A stretch of 64,000 nucleotides of DNA from UBA11612 sp965228575 (GTDB lineage: Bacteria; Pseudomonadota; Alphaproteobacteria; Rhodospirillales; Rhodospirillaceae): NCBI GenBank assembly GCA_965228575.1, contig CBDDHW010000073.1, positions 55,784-119,783 of the forward strand, in the 5' to 3' direction. Of the stretch, positions 53,768 to 62,965 are shown in pieces. A program made the position numbers and the translations under genes. Within the stretch, counting starts at the first letter, position 1, and every line of letters begins with the position of its first letter. Below the pieces are notes generated by a model. That model was not told the origin of the DNA. It was given only the letters and a program-made list of their open reading frames with translations, and ran no database searches.

Positions 53768-54427
53768 TTACGAATAAGAACGCACCAGATCGCAAAGGGC
53801 TGCACAGTCTGGCAAAGAGAAGTCGGGGTTACTTTCTCCCTTGTATTCTGCGGTTTTGGCGCCGATCAGCACAGTACTGCAACCCGCGTTCCTGCCGCAG
53901 ATCACATCGATGGGAGCATCGCCTACGTACCAGACTTCCGGCCCCGCTTTGACATTATTCTGTAACAAAGCCAGGTGGATCGGGTCGGGTTCCGGTTTGT
54001 CACGCGGTGCGTCCTGTGCGCCGACCAAACGTCCAAAATAGGGTGTCCATCCCAAATGATCAGCTTCGGCGCGCAAATACTTACCGGTCTTATTGCTCAC
54101 CACTCCAAGATAGATGTTCTGGTCTTTGGCAATGCGTAGAACGTCTTCGGCGTTTGGAAGGGGCGTTAGCATTTCAAGGTGCACATCGGTGAACGCTTTA
54201 TAATAAATCTCGCGCGCTTCTTCCCAGCGTTCGCCGTAAATTTTTGGAAAGGTATCGCGCAAAGATCCGGCCACGCGCGCCTTGATCTCCTCGAAGGTCC
54301 AAGGTTCCTTCCCCATGGCTTCGAGAGTTATGTTTGTCGCCCGGCCGATACACGGCCAAGTATCGACCAAGGTGTTGTCCCAATCGAAAAGAATGGCAGC
54401 CGGGCGCGGCAGCTCCCGCTCAGACAT
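53768..54427 (-). CDS. HAD-superfamily hydrolase, phosphoglycolate-phosphatase-like
   Basis: A 219-residue HAD enzyme with the nucleophile motif FDWDNTLVDT, motif II GVVSNKTGKYLRAE, the Lys in KPEPDPIHLAL and motif IV YVGDAPIDVICGRNAGC. A helical cap is present (about 25-90). It should hydrolyse a phosphate monoester; phosphoglycolate is one possible substrate. The ATG at 54427 overlaps the end of the aminotransferase gene by eight bases, which fixes the start. It belongs to the ntrX-dat-HAD-hfq series. Confidence 0.9.
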   Translation of the reverse strand: MSERELPRPAAILFDWDNTLVDTWPCIGRATNITLEAMGKEPWTFEEIKARVAGSLRDTFPKIYGERWEEAREIYYKAFTDVHLEMLTPLPNAEDVLRIAKDQNIYLGVVSNKTGKYLRAEADHLGWTPYFGRLVGAQDAPRDKPEPDPIHLALLQNNVKAGPEVWYVGDAPIDVICGRNAGCSTVLIGAKTAEYKGESNPDFSLPDCAALCDLVRSYS

Positions 54428-55295
54428 TCCACGCCTTTTTGGGATCAATCTCGCTCATATAACTCATGTAGCGTTGCCTGAGGTCCAAGGCAAATTCTCC
54501 AGGCGACCCGTTGCCGATTGAACGGTCATCGACTTGCACCACCGGCATGACAAATGTGGTTGTGCCGGTAAGGAAGACCTCTTTTGCCTTCAACAACTCT
54601 TTAAGTGTGAATGCACGCTCTTCAATCTTATATCCCGCTTTGCGTGCAACCTTCATCACCGTCGCCCTGGTAATGCCACCCAAAATCACTTCGGTTGCCG
54701 GATGAGTCACGATGGTCTTATCGCGGGTGATAATCCATGCGTTGGCCGCGCTCGCCTCGGTGACAATGTCATCGGGTGTAACCAAAAGGGCTTCAAACGC
54801 TTTTGCCTCGGCCGCGCGTTGTTTCGCGAGGATGTTGGGAAGAAGCGCAACGCTTTTAATATCGCGCCGTCCCCAGCGAATATCAGGGGCGGTCACCACC
54901 TTCACCCCTTTTTGTGCAGCCGCGTTCGAAGGTCCGGCGGAGTGTTTTGCCGTTACAATCAAGCTTGGACGAACCGCTGGCGGAAATGGATGCGCCCGTG
55001 GGGCCACCCCGCGATTAATCTGAATGTAAATGATCCCTTGGGTTAATCGGTTACGTTCGACAACTTCTTTTACAATGATGGTAAGAGCCTTCAACGACAT
55101 GGGCGCGTCCATGCGCAGTTCTTTGAGGGAGCGCGTCAGTCGTTTCATATGCCCCGCATAGTCAACCGGTCGCCCGTCCCAGACACAAATTACTTCATAG
55201 ACACCGTCGGCGAATTGATATCCGCGGTCCTCGATATGAACATGGGCGTGTTGTTGCGGCGCGTAGCGGCCGTTCACGTAAGCGATATGCGACAT
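54420..55295 (-). CDS. dat: D-amino-acid transaminase (class IV aminotransferase)
   Basis: A 291-residue fold-type IV PLP enzyme: AYVNGRYAPQQHAHVHIEDRGYQFADGVYE at the start (given here as a motif set: ARG-type loop EDRGYQFADG), the catalytic Lys in RDIKSVALLPNILAK, and the C-terminal EVILGGITRATVMKVA and EVFLTGTTTFVMPV segments. It interconverts D-alanine and 2-oxoglutarate with pyruvate and D-glutamate for peptidoglycan precursors. It lies 15 bases after ntrX and overlaps the HAD gene, a conserved position in this alphaproteobacterial cluster. Confidence 0.93.
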   Translation of the reverse strand: MSHIAYVNGRYAPQQHAHVHIEDRGYQFADGVYEVICVWDGRPVDYAGHMKRLTRSLKELRMDAPMSLKALTIIVKEVVERNRLTQGIIYIQINRGVAPRAHPFPPAVRPSLIVTAKHSAGPSNAAAQKGVKVVTAPDIRWGRRDIKSVALLPNILAKQRAAEAKAFEALLVTPDDIVTEASAANAWIITRDKTIVTHPATEVILGGITRATVMKVARKAGYKIEERAFTLKELLKAKEVFLTGTTTFVMPVVQVDDRSIGNGSPGEFALDLRQRYMSYMSEIDPKKAWNV

Positions 55296-55310
55296 TAGGT
55301 TTATACCGAA

Positions 55311-56837
55311 CTAGGATTGAGAGGATTTTTGCTTGAGTTGAACAACGCGGTCGCTCTGCGCGGCTGAGGAGTCAGGGTCTTGCGCTCCATTCTGCGCTTG
55401 GTCTCGCCGCAAACGTGCATCGGTCGAAATGCCCAAGGACTTCAGCTTGCGGTGCAAAGCCGAGCGTTCCATGCCAACAAAATCAGCGGTGCGCGAAATA
55501 TTTCCGCCGTACCGCAAGACTTGCGCCATCAAGTATTCACGTTCAAACATCTCGCGGGCTTCGCGGAGCGGTAACGTCATAATTTCATCGGACCGCTGGA
55601 GTTTAAGAAGTTGCGGTGATTGGGCGTTAATTTCTGTCGGCAACATGTCGGCGCGAATGGGATCGAGGACGCCGCCTGGCGCCATGATGAGAACCCAGTC
55701 CATGACATTGCGCAGTTGGCGCACGTTTCCAGGCCATGAGTATGTTTGCAGGGCCGCAATTGCATCTTCGCCCAGGGTCCGCCGGGGCATTCCCGCAGAC
55801 TCTGCAGCTCGTTCCAAGAGATACTCCGCTAACGCCGGAATGTCTTCCCGCCGCTCGGACAGCGGCGAAATTTCAATTGGAACGACATTCAGGCGATAAA
55901 ACAACTCTTCGCGAAACGTGCCGTCCTTTATTTCAGCTTTAAGGTCCCGGTTGGTTGTTGCAATGACTCGAACGTCAACGCCGATTGATCCGTGTGTTTT
56001 TGAGCGCTCCAATCTTTGATCCTGAAGTATTCTGATAATGCTGCTTTGCGTGGCGAGCGGCATATCGGCGACTTCGTCCAGCAGCAATGTTCCGCCATCG
56101 GCGAGTTCCAAGATTCCCGGGGAATGGTCCTCGTCGCTTGGATTTGCGTTGGCCATGCCTATGGTGGGTTTCGCGACGCCCGCGCTGTCTGTTCCGAAAA
56201 GAATCTCTGTCAATCGATCGGGATGGAGTGACGCGCAATTGACAACCACGAAGGGTTCGTTCGCACGCGGAGATTGTTTATGAATTTGACGGGCGACCAC
56301 CTCTTTGCCCGCGCCGGCCGGTCCGGAAATCAGTACACGCGATCCGGTTGGCCCCACCCTTTCAATTGCACGGCGAACAGTAACCATGGATGCGCATGTT
56401 CCCACGAGGGAGTCCGGTTTTCCTGCCCGCGATTTCAGTTCTAAATTTTCTCGTTTGAGTTTCGCAGCTTCGATGGCGCGCCCCAGCACAAGAAGCAAGC
56501 GGTCCGATTCAAACGGTTTCTCGATAAAATCATATGCACCGTTCTTGATTGCCTGAACGGCTGTGGCGATGGTGCCGTGACCGGAAATCATCACCACCGG
56601 CACGGTCGGACGCATTGATTTGATCGCCTCAAGAACTTGCAATCCGTCTAAACGGCTTCCCTCAAGCCAGATATCCAAGATGACCGCAAGTGGTGCGCGG
56701 GCTTTGACATGTTCAACGGCATCTTCCCCCGTTGCAGCTCCGCACGTGGCGTACCCCTCATCTTCAAGCACACCGGATATCAACATCCTGATATCGTCTT
56801 CGTCATCTACAACAAGAATTTCGTTTGTAACACTCAC
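55311..56837 (-). CDS. ntrX: Nitrogen-regulation response regulator NtrX, lacking GAFTGA
   Basis: About 508 residues: a receiver domain (VVDDEDDIRML, phospho-Asp in VILDIWLEGSRLDG, Lys-Pro in FIEKPFE), an AAA+ domain (Walker A SGPAGAGKEVVA, Walker B GGTLLLDEVAD) and a Fis-type DNA-binding helix set (AQVLRYGGNISRTADFVGMERSALHRKL). The loop that contacts sigma-54, GAFTGA, is absent; the region reads FGTDSAGVAKPTIG. NtrX of alphaproteobacteria is known to vary here, so it may act without sigma-54. I start at the GTG at 56837 rather than a TTG three codons upstream because AAGG is spaced correctly. Partner of ntrY. Confidence 0.94.
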   Translation of the reverse strand: MSVTNEILVVDDEDDIRMLISGVLEDEGYATCGAATGEDAVEHVKARAPLAVILDIWLEGSRLDGLQVLEAIKSMRPTVPVVMISGHGTIATAVQAIKNGAYDFIEKPFESDRLLLVLGRAIEAAKLKRENLELKSRAGKPDSLVGTCASMVTVRRAIERVGPTGSRVLISGPAGAGKEVVARQIHKQSPRANEPFVVVNCASLHPDRLTEILFGTDSAGVAKPTIGMANANPSDEDHSPGILELADGGTLLLDEVADMPLATQSSIIRILQDQRLERSKTHGSIGVDVRVIATTNRDLKAEIKDGTFREELFYRLNVVPIEISPLSERREDIPALAEYLLERAAESAGMPRRTLGEDAIAALQTYSWPGNVRQLRNVMDWVLIMAPGGVLDPIRADMLPTEINAQSPQLLKLQRSDEIMTLPLREAREMFEREYLMAQVLRYGGNISRTADFVGMERSALHRKLKSLGISTDARLRRDQAQNGAQDPDSSAAQSDRVVQLKQKSSQS

Positions 56838-56861
56838 CGTACCCAACCTTACACTTGACCT

Positions 56862-59198
56862 TTATTCACCTGCTTGCGCTAGAGGCAAACTCGTCTCATC
56901 CCGCGCTGTCTGCTCTGCGGGAATGGGAAAACGCAAAATAATCTGGGCGCCACCTTCACCATTCAAGGCGCTTTTCGGTGCGTCCTCTAAGGTAATGGAG
57001 CCCCCATGATCCTCGAGAATCTTTTTGACGATCGCCAATCCAAGTCCCGTCCCTTTCGAGCGGGTCGTGACGTAGGGTTCCGTTAATCGGTCCGGTTCTT
57101 CGTTCGGTAAGCCGATTCCGTTGTCGATGACTTTAACAACTCTTTCAGTTCCTTCGATCGCAAGGGACATTTGAATTTGTCCATGCCATTCAGAATTTTT
57201 TTGCCTTCCCGCGCGCTCATCGATGGATTCGACAGCGTTCTTCAAAACGTTGGTTAAGGCTTGTCCAATTTGCCGTGAGTCGCATGAAATTGGGCAAGGT
57301 TCATCGGGAAGATTTACGTCAAAATTTATATGCGGATAGGCCGTTCGCTGTAAAAACGCTGCCTCTCGTATAAGGTCCTTTAAATCGGCGTCGCGAAGGA
57401 CCGCTGTCGGCATCCGCGCAAAGGCCGAAAACTCATCGACCATTTTACCAATATCACCAACGTGACGAATGATCGTGTCCGTACATTGTGTAAATAGTCC
57501 CGCATCGTCGCGAACTTTATCGAGATATCTGCGTTTTAGTCGTTCAGCCGAGAGCTGAATCGGCGTGAGTGGGTTTTTGATTTCATGAGCGATCCGGCGC
57601 GCAACGTCCGCCCAGGCGGCTTTACGCTGTGCGGATTGCAGAGCCGTTATATCGTCAAAAGTGACAACATACCCGTCGACCGTCCCATCAACCTGTTCGC
57701 GAGAAATACGCACAAAAAATGTTTTCCGATGTCCACCGAGAGTGGTTTGGATCTCTTGCGTAATTTCTTTCTGAGTCGAATGACGCATTTTTTCGATCAA
57801 AGGAGCAAAATCTGGAGCAATATCTGTAAGAGCTTTGCCGATGAAACTCCCTAACTCTTGCTCCAGAAGGAGCGATGCAGATCGATTTGGCAAAGTAATA
57901 TGACCTTGTGGATCCAACCCGATCACCCCCGCGCTAACGCCTTCGAGCACTGTTTCGGTAAAGCGGCGGCGTTCATCGAGCTGTGCGTTGGTCTCGCGCA
58001 AGGCGGTTTGTTGTTCGCTCAACCGATTGGTCATTCGGTTAAATGCGCGGTTCAGATACCCCACTTCGTCGGTCGAACTCTCCTCATCCACGCGAACCGT
58101 TAAATCTCCCCCGCGTACCCGATCTGCGGCATTGATGAGATCGATAATAGGTTGAGCCAGTCGTGTCGCCAGAGAAAGTCCAAACCAAATCGAGACGAGA
58201 AGGAGAAGCAAAGCCACAACGCTAAATAATGCGATGAGGCTAAATTGAAGCTCGGATCTTTGTTCCTCCAACCGAATATATTCTGAGACGGCCTCTTCGG
58301 TTCTTTGCGTTCTCGCGAGCACATTGGCATCAACAAAACGTCCGACATATAAATATGCAACGGGTATTGAGTTGAGCTTAACTAAGGCCCGCACGCGGTC
58401 CGACTCTTCCCCGGTTACGATGGCGACTTGTCCCACATCCGCTTGAGCCATCGATTGAAATGGAATTTGCTCAAACGCCAATGCAAAGGTGTAGCCCGCC
58501 TTAGCAATGACTTGTCCATCTGGGCGAAAGATAACGGCTTCTGTTAATCCACGAAATGCGGCCTGCTGCGACAAAAAAGAATTAAGCAGAGGCTCGCTTA
58601 TGCTGATTCTCGACCACTGCGCATTAATATCGGACGCAACCGCAATCGCATCTCCACGGATCGCTTGCTGATGTTCTTCCAAGTACGCTTGAGCAACCGC
58701 CGCTGATTCCGTTACGGCCGTTTGAACGCGGTCTCCAAACCACGCCTGCACTCCGAACGTAAAGAACAAGGTGGAAAACACCGCCATCAACACCGTCGGA
58801 GTCATCGCGAGGGCGCCAAAAATCAAAACCAGCCGAATATGTAACCTGGAACCAACGCTTCCGGCGCGATGTGCTCGCCATAACAACACCAATCGCCGCG
58901 TCACCAGCCCCAACAATCCAAGGAGGATAAGGAGGTCGATGTTCAGAAGAACCAAACTGGGCCCCGCATTGGGGCCTTCCACCGCCCAATCTGACATTGC
59001 CGCATAGGTCGCAAGTCCAAAAACGACGGCAGCGCTTAATAGGACAACGGCGAAAGAATCCAGCAATTTAAATTGTTCGAATTTGGGCAGGCGCCGGCGG
59101 CCAGAAGTTTCTCTCCCTTCGGCCGCAGTTTTTGCGGAGAGTGCTGGGTCAAGATTTGAGGCGCTGGTGTCCAACAATTTGTTCCTATTTGGGTTCAC
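56862..59198 (-). CDS. ntrY: Nitrogen-regulation sensor histidine kinase NtrY
   Basis: A 778-residue membrane kinase. The N-terminal half has hydrophobic segments (about 47-70, 82-102, 120-150) and a periplasmic region (about 155-320) ending in another helix (LQFSLIALFSVVALLLLLVSIWF). A HAMP domain (about 345-400), a PAS domain (about 410-520), the phospho-accepting HEIKNPLTPIQ, and an ATPase domain with NVLKNAVESI and GTGLGLAIVKKI follow. It senses redox or nitrogen status and phosphorylates NtrX. The start is a GTG that overlaps the ntrC stop by 14 bases. Confidence 0.95.
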   Translation of the reverse strand: MNPNRNKLLDTSASNLDPALSAKTAAEGRETSGRRRLPKFEQFKLLDSFAVVLLSAAVVFGLATYAAMSDWAVEGPNAGPSLVLLNIDLLILLGLLGLVTRRLVLLWRAHRAGSVGSRLHIRLVLIFGALAMTPTVLMAVFSTLFFTFGVQAWFGDRVQTAVTESAAVAQAYLEEHQQAIRGDAIAVASDINAQWSRISISEPLLNSFLSQQAAFRGLTEAVIFRPDGQVIAKAGYTFALAFEQIPFQSMAQADVGQVAIVTGEESDRVRALVKLNSIPVAYLYVGRFVDANVLARTQRTEEAVSEYIRLEEQRSELQFSLIALFSVVALLLLLVSIWFGLSLATRLAQPIIDLINAADRVRGGDLTVRVDEESSTDEVGYLNRAFNRMTNRLSEQQTALRETNAQLDERRRFTETVLEGVSAGVIGLDPQGHITLPNRSASLLLEQELGSFIGKALTDIAPDFAPLIEKMRHSTQKEITQEIQTTLGGHRKTFFVRISREQVDGTVDGYVVTFDDITALQSAQRKAAWADVARRIAHEIKNPLTPIQLSAERLKRRYLDKVRDDAGLFTQCTDTIIRHVGDIGKMVDEFSAFARMPTAVLRDADLKDLIREAAFLQRTAYPHINFDVNLPDEPCPISCDSRQIGQALTNVLKNAVESIDERAGRQKNSEWHGQIQMSLAIEGTERVVKVIDNGIGLPNEEPDRLTEPYVTTRSKGTGLGLAIVKKILEDHGGSITLEDAPKSALNGEGGAQIILRFPIPAEQTARDETSLPLAQAGE

Positions 59199-60627
59199 GC
59201 ACGATATCGATCTCGAGATCTTTAATTTTTTTGCGCAAAGTATTTCTGTTCAAACCAAGAACGTCTGCCGCTTTAACCTGATTTCCCCGTGTTGCGGATA
59301 ACGTGAGTTTGATTAATGGTCGTTCAAGCTCGCGAAGAACACGCTCGTAAAGTCCGCGCGGCGGAAGGGAACCGTTGTGACCATCAAAATAATCTTGAAG
59401 ATGTCGTTCGACCGCACCGCTTAAACTCGCGGATCTTGGTTCTTCGCTTGGCGCGCCATTTGCTGCGACCGCATTTGCGAGTTCCATCTCAACAACATCC
59501 ACGCCGATTGTGGGTTCGCCATAAAGGGCAACCAATCGTTTGGTCAAGTTCTCCAACTCTCGTACGTTTCCGGGCCAACGATGAGCCTTCAATCGATCGA
59601 TCGCAGCGGGTTCAAGTGTTTTTGGAGGAAGTCCCTCTGTTGAAGATTCATTTAAGAAATGTGCGAGGAGTTCGGGGATGTCCTCCGTGCGTTGACGCAA
59701 AGGTGGCAAACGGATCGGGACGACATTTAGGCGGTAGTACAAGTCCTCGCGAAATGCGCCCATTTTTATAAGTTGAGTAAGATCACGGTGAGTCGCCGCG
59801 ACGATCCTTACATTGGCTTTTATGGGCGTTCGCCCGCCGACCGTTGTGTACTGTCCATCCTGCAAAACACGAAGTAATCGTGTTTGCGCTTCCGGGGGCA
59901 TGTCGCCAATCTCGTCCAGAAAGAGTGTTCCCCCTTCAGCCTGCTCGAACCGCCCGGTCGCTTTATTCAAAGCCCCGGTAAACGAGCCTTTCTCATGACC
60001 AAACAACTCACTCTCGATCAACTCTCGCGGAATCGCAGCCATATTCAGCGCAACAAACGGCCCGCTCCGCCGCCGCCCAAAATCGTGCAGTGCACGTGCG
60101 ACAAGTTCCTTTCCGGTTCCAGACTCACCTGTGATCATCACCGTTAAATCAGTGTTCATCAACCTCGCCACGGTACGATAAATGTCTTGCATCGCCGCCG
60201 ATCGTCCAACGATTGGCAGCCGATCTTCCGTGTCGTTCGCTGGAATTTGCGCGCTTGATTTCATCGAGAGCGCGCGCCCCACCACCGCCACTAATTCCGA
60301 CAAATCAAATGGCTTCGGTAGATATTCGAATGCACCGCGCTCGGCGGCTTTAACAGCTGTGAGAAGTGTGTTTTGCGCACTCATCACGATAATGCGTAAA
60401 TCCGGCCGAACTTTGCGAATACGGGGAATAAGATCGAGCCCGTTCTCATCGGGCATGACAACATCAGTAATCACAAGATCACCGTCACCGTCAGAAACCC
60501 AGCGCCACAAGGTTGCTGCATTTCCCGTTGTACGCACGTTGTAACCAGCGCGCCCGAGAGCCTGGGTTACGACTGTCCGAATACCTTGATCGTCGTCGGC
60601 AACAAGAACGGTTTCGCTACTCATCAA
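59185..60627 (-). CDS. ntrC: Nitrogen-regulation response regulator NtrC
   Basis: A 480-residue sigma-54 activator: receiver (VADDDQGIRTVV, phospho-Asp in LVITDVVMPDENG, Lys-Pro YLPKPFD), AAA+ domain (Walker A TGESGTGKELVAR, the sigma-54 contact loop EKGSFTGA, Walker B GGTLFLDEIGDMP) and a C-terminal Fis helix set (GNQVKAADVLGLNRNTLRKKI). When phosphorylated by NtrB under nitrogen limitation it activates nitrogen-assimilation promoters. It overlaps ntrB by 11 bases and ntrY by 14. Confidence 0.96.
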   Translation of the reverse strand: MMSSETVLVADDDQGIRTVVTQALGRAGYNVRTTGNAATLWRWVSDGDGDLVITDVVMPDENGLDLIPRIRKVRPDLRIIVMSAQNTLLTAVKAAERGAFEYLPKPFDLSELVAVVGRALSMKSSAQIPANDTEDRLPIVGRSAAMQDIYRTVARLMNTDLTVMITGESGTGKELVARALHDFGRRRSGPFVALNMAAIPRELIESELFGHEKGSFTGALNKATGRFEQAEGGTLFLDEIGDMPPEAQTRLLRVLQDGQYTTVGGRTPIKANVRIVAATHRDLTQLIKMGAFREDLYYRLNVVPIRLPPLRQRTEDIPELLAHFLNESSTEGLPPKTLEPAAIDRLKAHRWPGNVRELENLTKRLVALYGEPTIGVDVVEMELANAVAANGAPSEEPRSASLSGAVERHLQDYFDGHNGSLPPRGLYERVLRELERPLIKLTLSATRGNQVKAADVLGLNRNTLRKKIKDLEIDIVREPK

Positions 60628-61753
60628 CCGGCTCTCCCGTCATGATTGGAAGCATGACGTGAAACGTCGTTTTTGTTCCTTTGCTGTCGAACTCGATGAC
60701 ACCACCATGATCACTCACGATTTTGGCGACAAGAGATAAACCAAGACCACTGCCTTTTGGTTTGGTCGTCACAAAGGGATCAAAAAGATGTGGCCACAAG
60801 TCTTCAGGAATACCTGGGCCGTTGTCCTGTACAGTTACCACCAATGGAAGCTGAACGCGCTCGCTCCCGCCCTGCACCGCAACACGCACGCCCGGCTGGT
60901 AGGCTGTTGATAAAAGAATTTCCCCGCCTGTATGCGGCACGGCCTCGGCGGCATTCTTCACCAAATTCAAAAATACCTGAACGAGTTGATCCATATCACC
61001 AGCGACAGGTGGCAAAGAGGGATCGTACCGCTCGACGAATTTAACCGACTTGGCAAAACCATTTTCTGCAACCTGACGCACCCGTTCCATAACCACGTGA
61101 ATATTGACGGGATTTTGCTTTAAGGGACGATCATCTGAAAACACTTCCATGCGGTTGACGAGCGCGACAATACGGTCCGCTTCATCACAAATAAGTTGGG
61201 TGAGTTTCTGATCATCTTCCGACGCGCCCTGCCCTAGCAGTTGCGCTGCCCCGCGAATGCCCGACAGCGGATTTTTGACTTCGTGCGCGAGCAGAGCCGC
61301 CATCGCCGTCACCGAGCGGGCCGAATTTCGGTGCTCAAGTTGTTGACCGATTTTCTGTGCGCGGGTTTGCTCTAGAAGGGAAACCACAGCCCATCCTGAA
61401 ACGTCGACCATAGGGGCGACATGAATGGTCATGATACGCGTCCCGGTCTTTGGGGTGTCGAGAACGACGCTGTAGGCAGAGGTCGGTGTTCCCGTCTCAA
61501 CTGCCTGGTCAACGAGAGACGATATTGGAGATTGAGGCGGCAGAATATCTGCAAGCGGTTCCCCGGATAACGATGTCGCACTGGATTGAAACAACTGTTC
61601 GGCGGCCGCATTGGCGTAACGAATGAGAGAGCTGCTATCGACGACCAGTGTTGCCGCGGGCAGCGCTCCCAAAACGGATTCCGCCGACAGCAATCCTGGT
61701 TTTGTTTTCCGGTCGGGCTCTCGAACGGCTGAAAATTGAAATGCTTCCGCCAC
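60617..61753 (-). CDS. ntrB: Nitrogen-regulation sensor histidine kinase NtrB
   Basis: A soluble 378-residue kinase: PAS-like domain (about 25-140, AATLVVDSSSLIRYANAAAEQLF), dimerisation helix with LLAHEVKNPLSGIRG, then NLVKNAAEAVPH, DNGPGIPEDLW and GSGLGLSLVAKIVSDHGG of the ATPase domain. NtrB works on NtrC under control of a PII protein of the GlnB type; no GlnB gene is in this window and the PII-like genes at 3.8-4.5 kb are divergent. The GTG start shares one base with the dusB stop. Confidence 0.95.
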   Translation of the reverse strand: MAEAFQFSAVREPDRKTKPGLLSAESVLGALPAATLVVDSSSLIRYANAAAEQLFQSSATSLSGEPLADILPPQSPISSLVDQAVETGTPTSAYSVVLDTPKTGTRIMTIHVAPMVDVSGWAVVSLLEQTRAQKIGQQLEHRNSARSVTAMAALLAHEVKNPLSGIRGAAQLLGQGASEDDQKLTQLICDEADRIVALVNRMEVFSDDRPLKQNPVNIHVVMERVRQVAENGFAKSVKFVERYDPSLPPVAGDMDQLVQVFLNLVKNAAEAVPHTGGEILLSTAYQPGVRVAVQGGSERVQLPLVVTVQDNGPGIPEDLWPHLFDPFVTTKPKGSGLGLSLVAKIVSDHGGVIEFDSKGTKTTFHVMLPIMTGEPVDE

Positions 61754-62775
61754 TACGCCGCTTCCTTTGCCGGGGCGCAGCTGGATAGATCTTCGGAAAA
61801 CAGACGCCGAATTGCAGTTCGAACAATTTCCGGATCGACCTCTCGGTTAATCGCCGATCTAAACGCGTTGGCGTTGCGCAAACCAGCCGCATACCAGGCC
61901 AGGTGTTTACGTGCGATGCGGACTCCTTGGTGCTCACCATAATGTGTGAGCAAGGCATCATAATGTTCGAGGACGATGTCTTGCCGGAGATTGACGGGAG
62001 GATCGGGTAACCTCTCCCCCGTGTTTAGGAAATGCTGCACCTGAGAGGGAAACCACGGTTTACCGTAAGCGCCGCGGCCAATCATCACGCCGTCGGCGCC
62101 TGACAGATTTAATAACTCCCGCGCGTCGTCATACGTCGTTACATCGCCATTTCCTATTACCGGGACCGATACCGCCTCCTTCACTTTTCGAATAAATCCC
62201 CAGTCTGCGGAACCCTTATAAAGCTGCTGACGTGTCCGACCGTGAACAGTGATCATTTGTATTCCCGCCTCCTCAGCACGTTTTGCCAAAGACGGTGCGT
62301 TTAAATTCTGATGATCCCATCCCATGCGCATTTTAAGAGTCACGGGAATGCTCACCGCATTGACGGTAGCCTCGATGATGCGCACCGCATTATCTTCATC
62401 GCGCATCAAAGCTGACCCGGCATATGTATTGACGATCTTTTTGACCGGACATCCCATGTTTATGTCGATAATTGCCGCGCCGCTTCCTTCATTGATGCGT
62501 GCCGCTTCGGCCATGATGTCAGGGTCACATCCAGCCAGCTGTACAGCTATAGGCTCTTCATCGAGGTAATCGGCGCTCGCCCGGCGGTTTCGTCCGTGTT
62601 TCTGACGATGAACCCGAACGGTTTGCTCGCTAGCGAGCATTTCCGAGAAAACCAAGCCACAGCCAAATCGCTTCACTAGTCGGCGGAAGGGCCTGTCACT
62701 AACCCCGGACATCGGAGCAAGCAGGACATTTCCCCGGACGTGGACCGATCCGATTTGGAGCTCGGGTATACTCAT
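61753..62775 (-). CDS. dusB: tRNA-dihydrouridine synthase
   Basis: A 340-residue FMN-dependent enzyme (NifR3 family): LAPMSGVSDRPFRRL, the catalytic Cys in DINMGCPVKKIVNTYAGSAL, RMGWDHQNLN, TVHGRTRQQLYKGSADW, VIGNGDVTTYDDA and GVMIGRGAYGKPW. It reduces uridine in the D-loop of tRNAs. It leads the leftward dusB-ntrBCYX transcript; its promoter lies in the 190 bases before ispDF. Confidence 0.95.
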   Translation of the reverse strand: MSIPELQIGSVHVRGNVLLAPMSGVSDRPFRRLVKRFGCGLVFSEMLASEQTVRVHRQKHGRNRRASADYLDEEPIAVQLAGCDPDIMAEAARINEGSGAAIIDINMGCPVKKIVNTYAGSALMRDEDNAVRIIEATVNAVSIPVTLKMRMGWDHQNLNAPSLAKRAEEAGIQMITVHGRTRQQLYKGSADWGFIRKVKEAVSVPVIGNGDVTTYDDARELLNLSGADGVMIGRGAYGKPWFPSQVQHFLNTGERLPDPPVNLRQDIVLEHYDALLTHYGEHQGVRIARKHLAWYAAGLRNANAFRSAINREVDPEIVRTAIRRLFSEDLSSCAPAKEAA

Positions 62776-62965
62776 TGTTGCGATTGCGCCACTGATTAAA
62801 GATTAGGCATTTGTCCAGGAAACGGGCCTTAAATCAAGGGTTAAGAGGCTTGCCGGCAATAAACCGTTTCATTTACGCAACATATGGTGTCAAAAGGGAA
62901 ATTGCGCCGCTAAGCAGTCCTTCTTAATGTGCGCTGCCGTCCAAACGCTCAAAAAGAGGCCAAAA

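Noticed and set aside
54534..55046. 170-codon frame opposite the D-amino-acid transaminase gene
   Set aside because: It lies antisense to a clear enzyme gene and has no family features.
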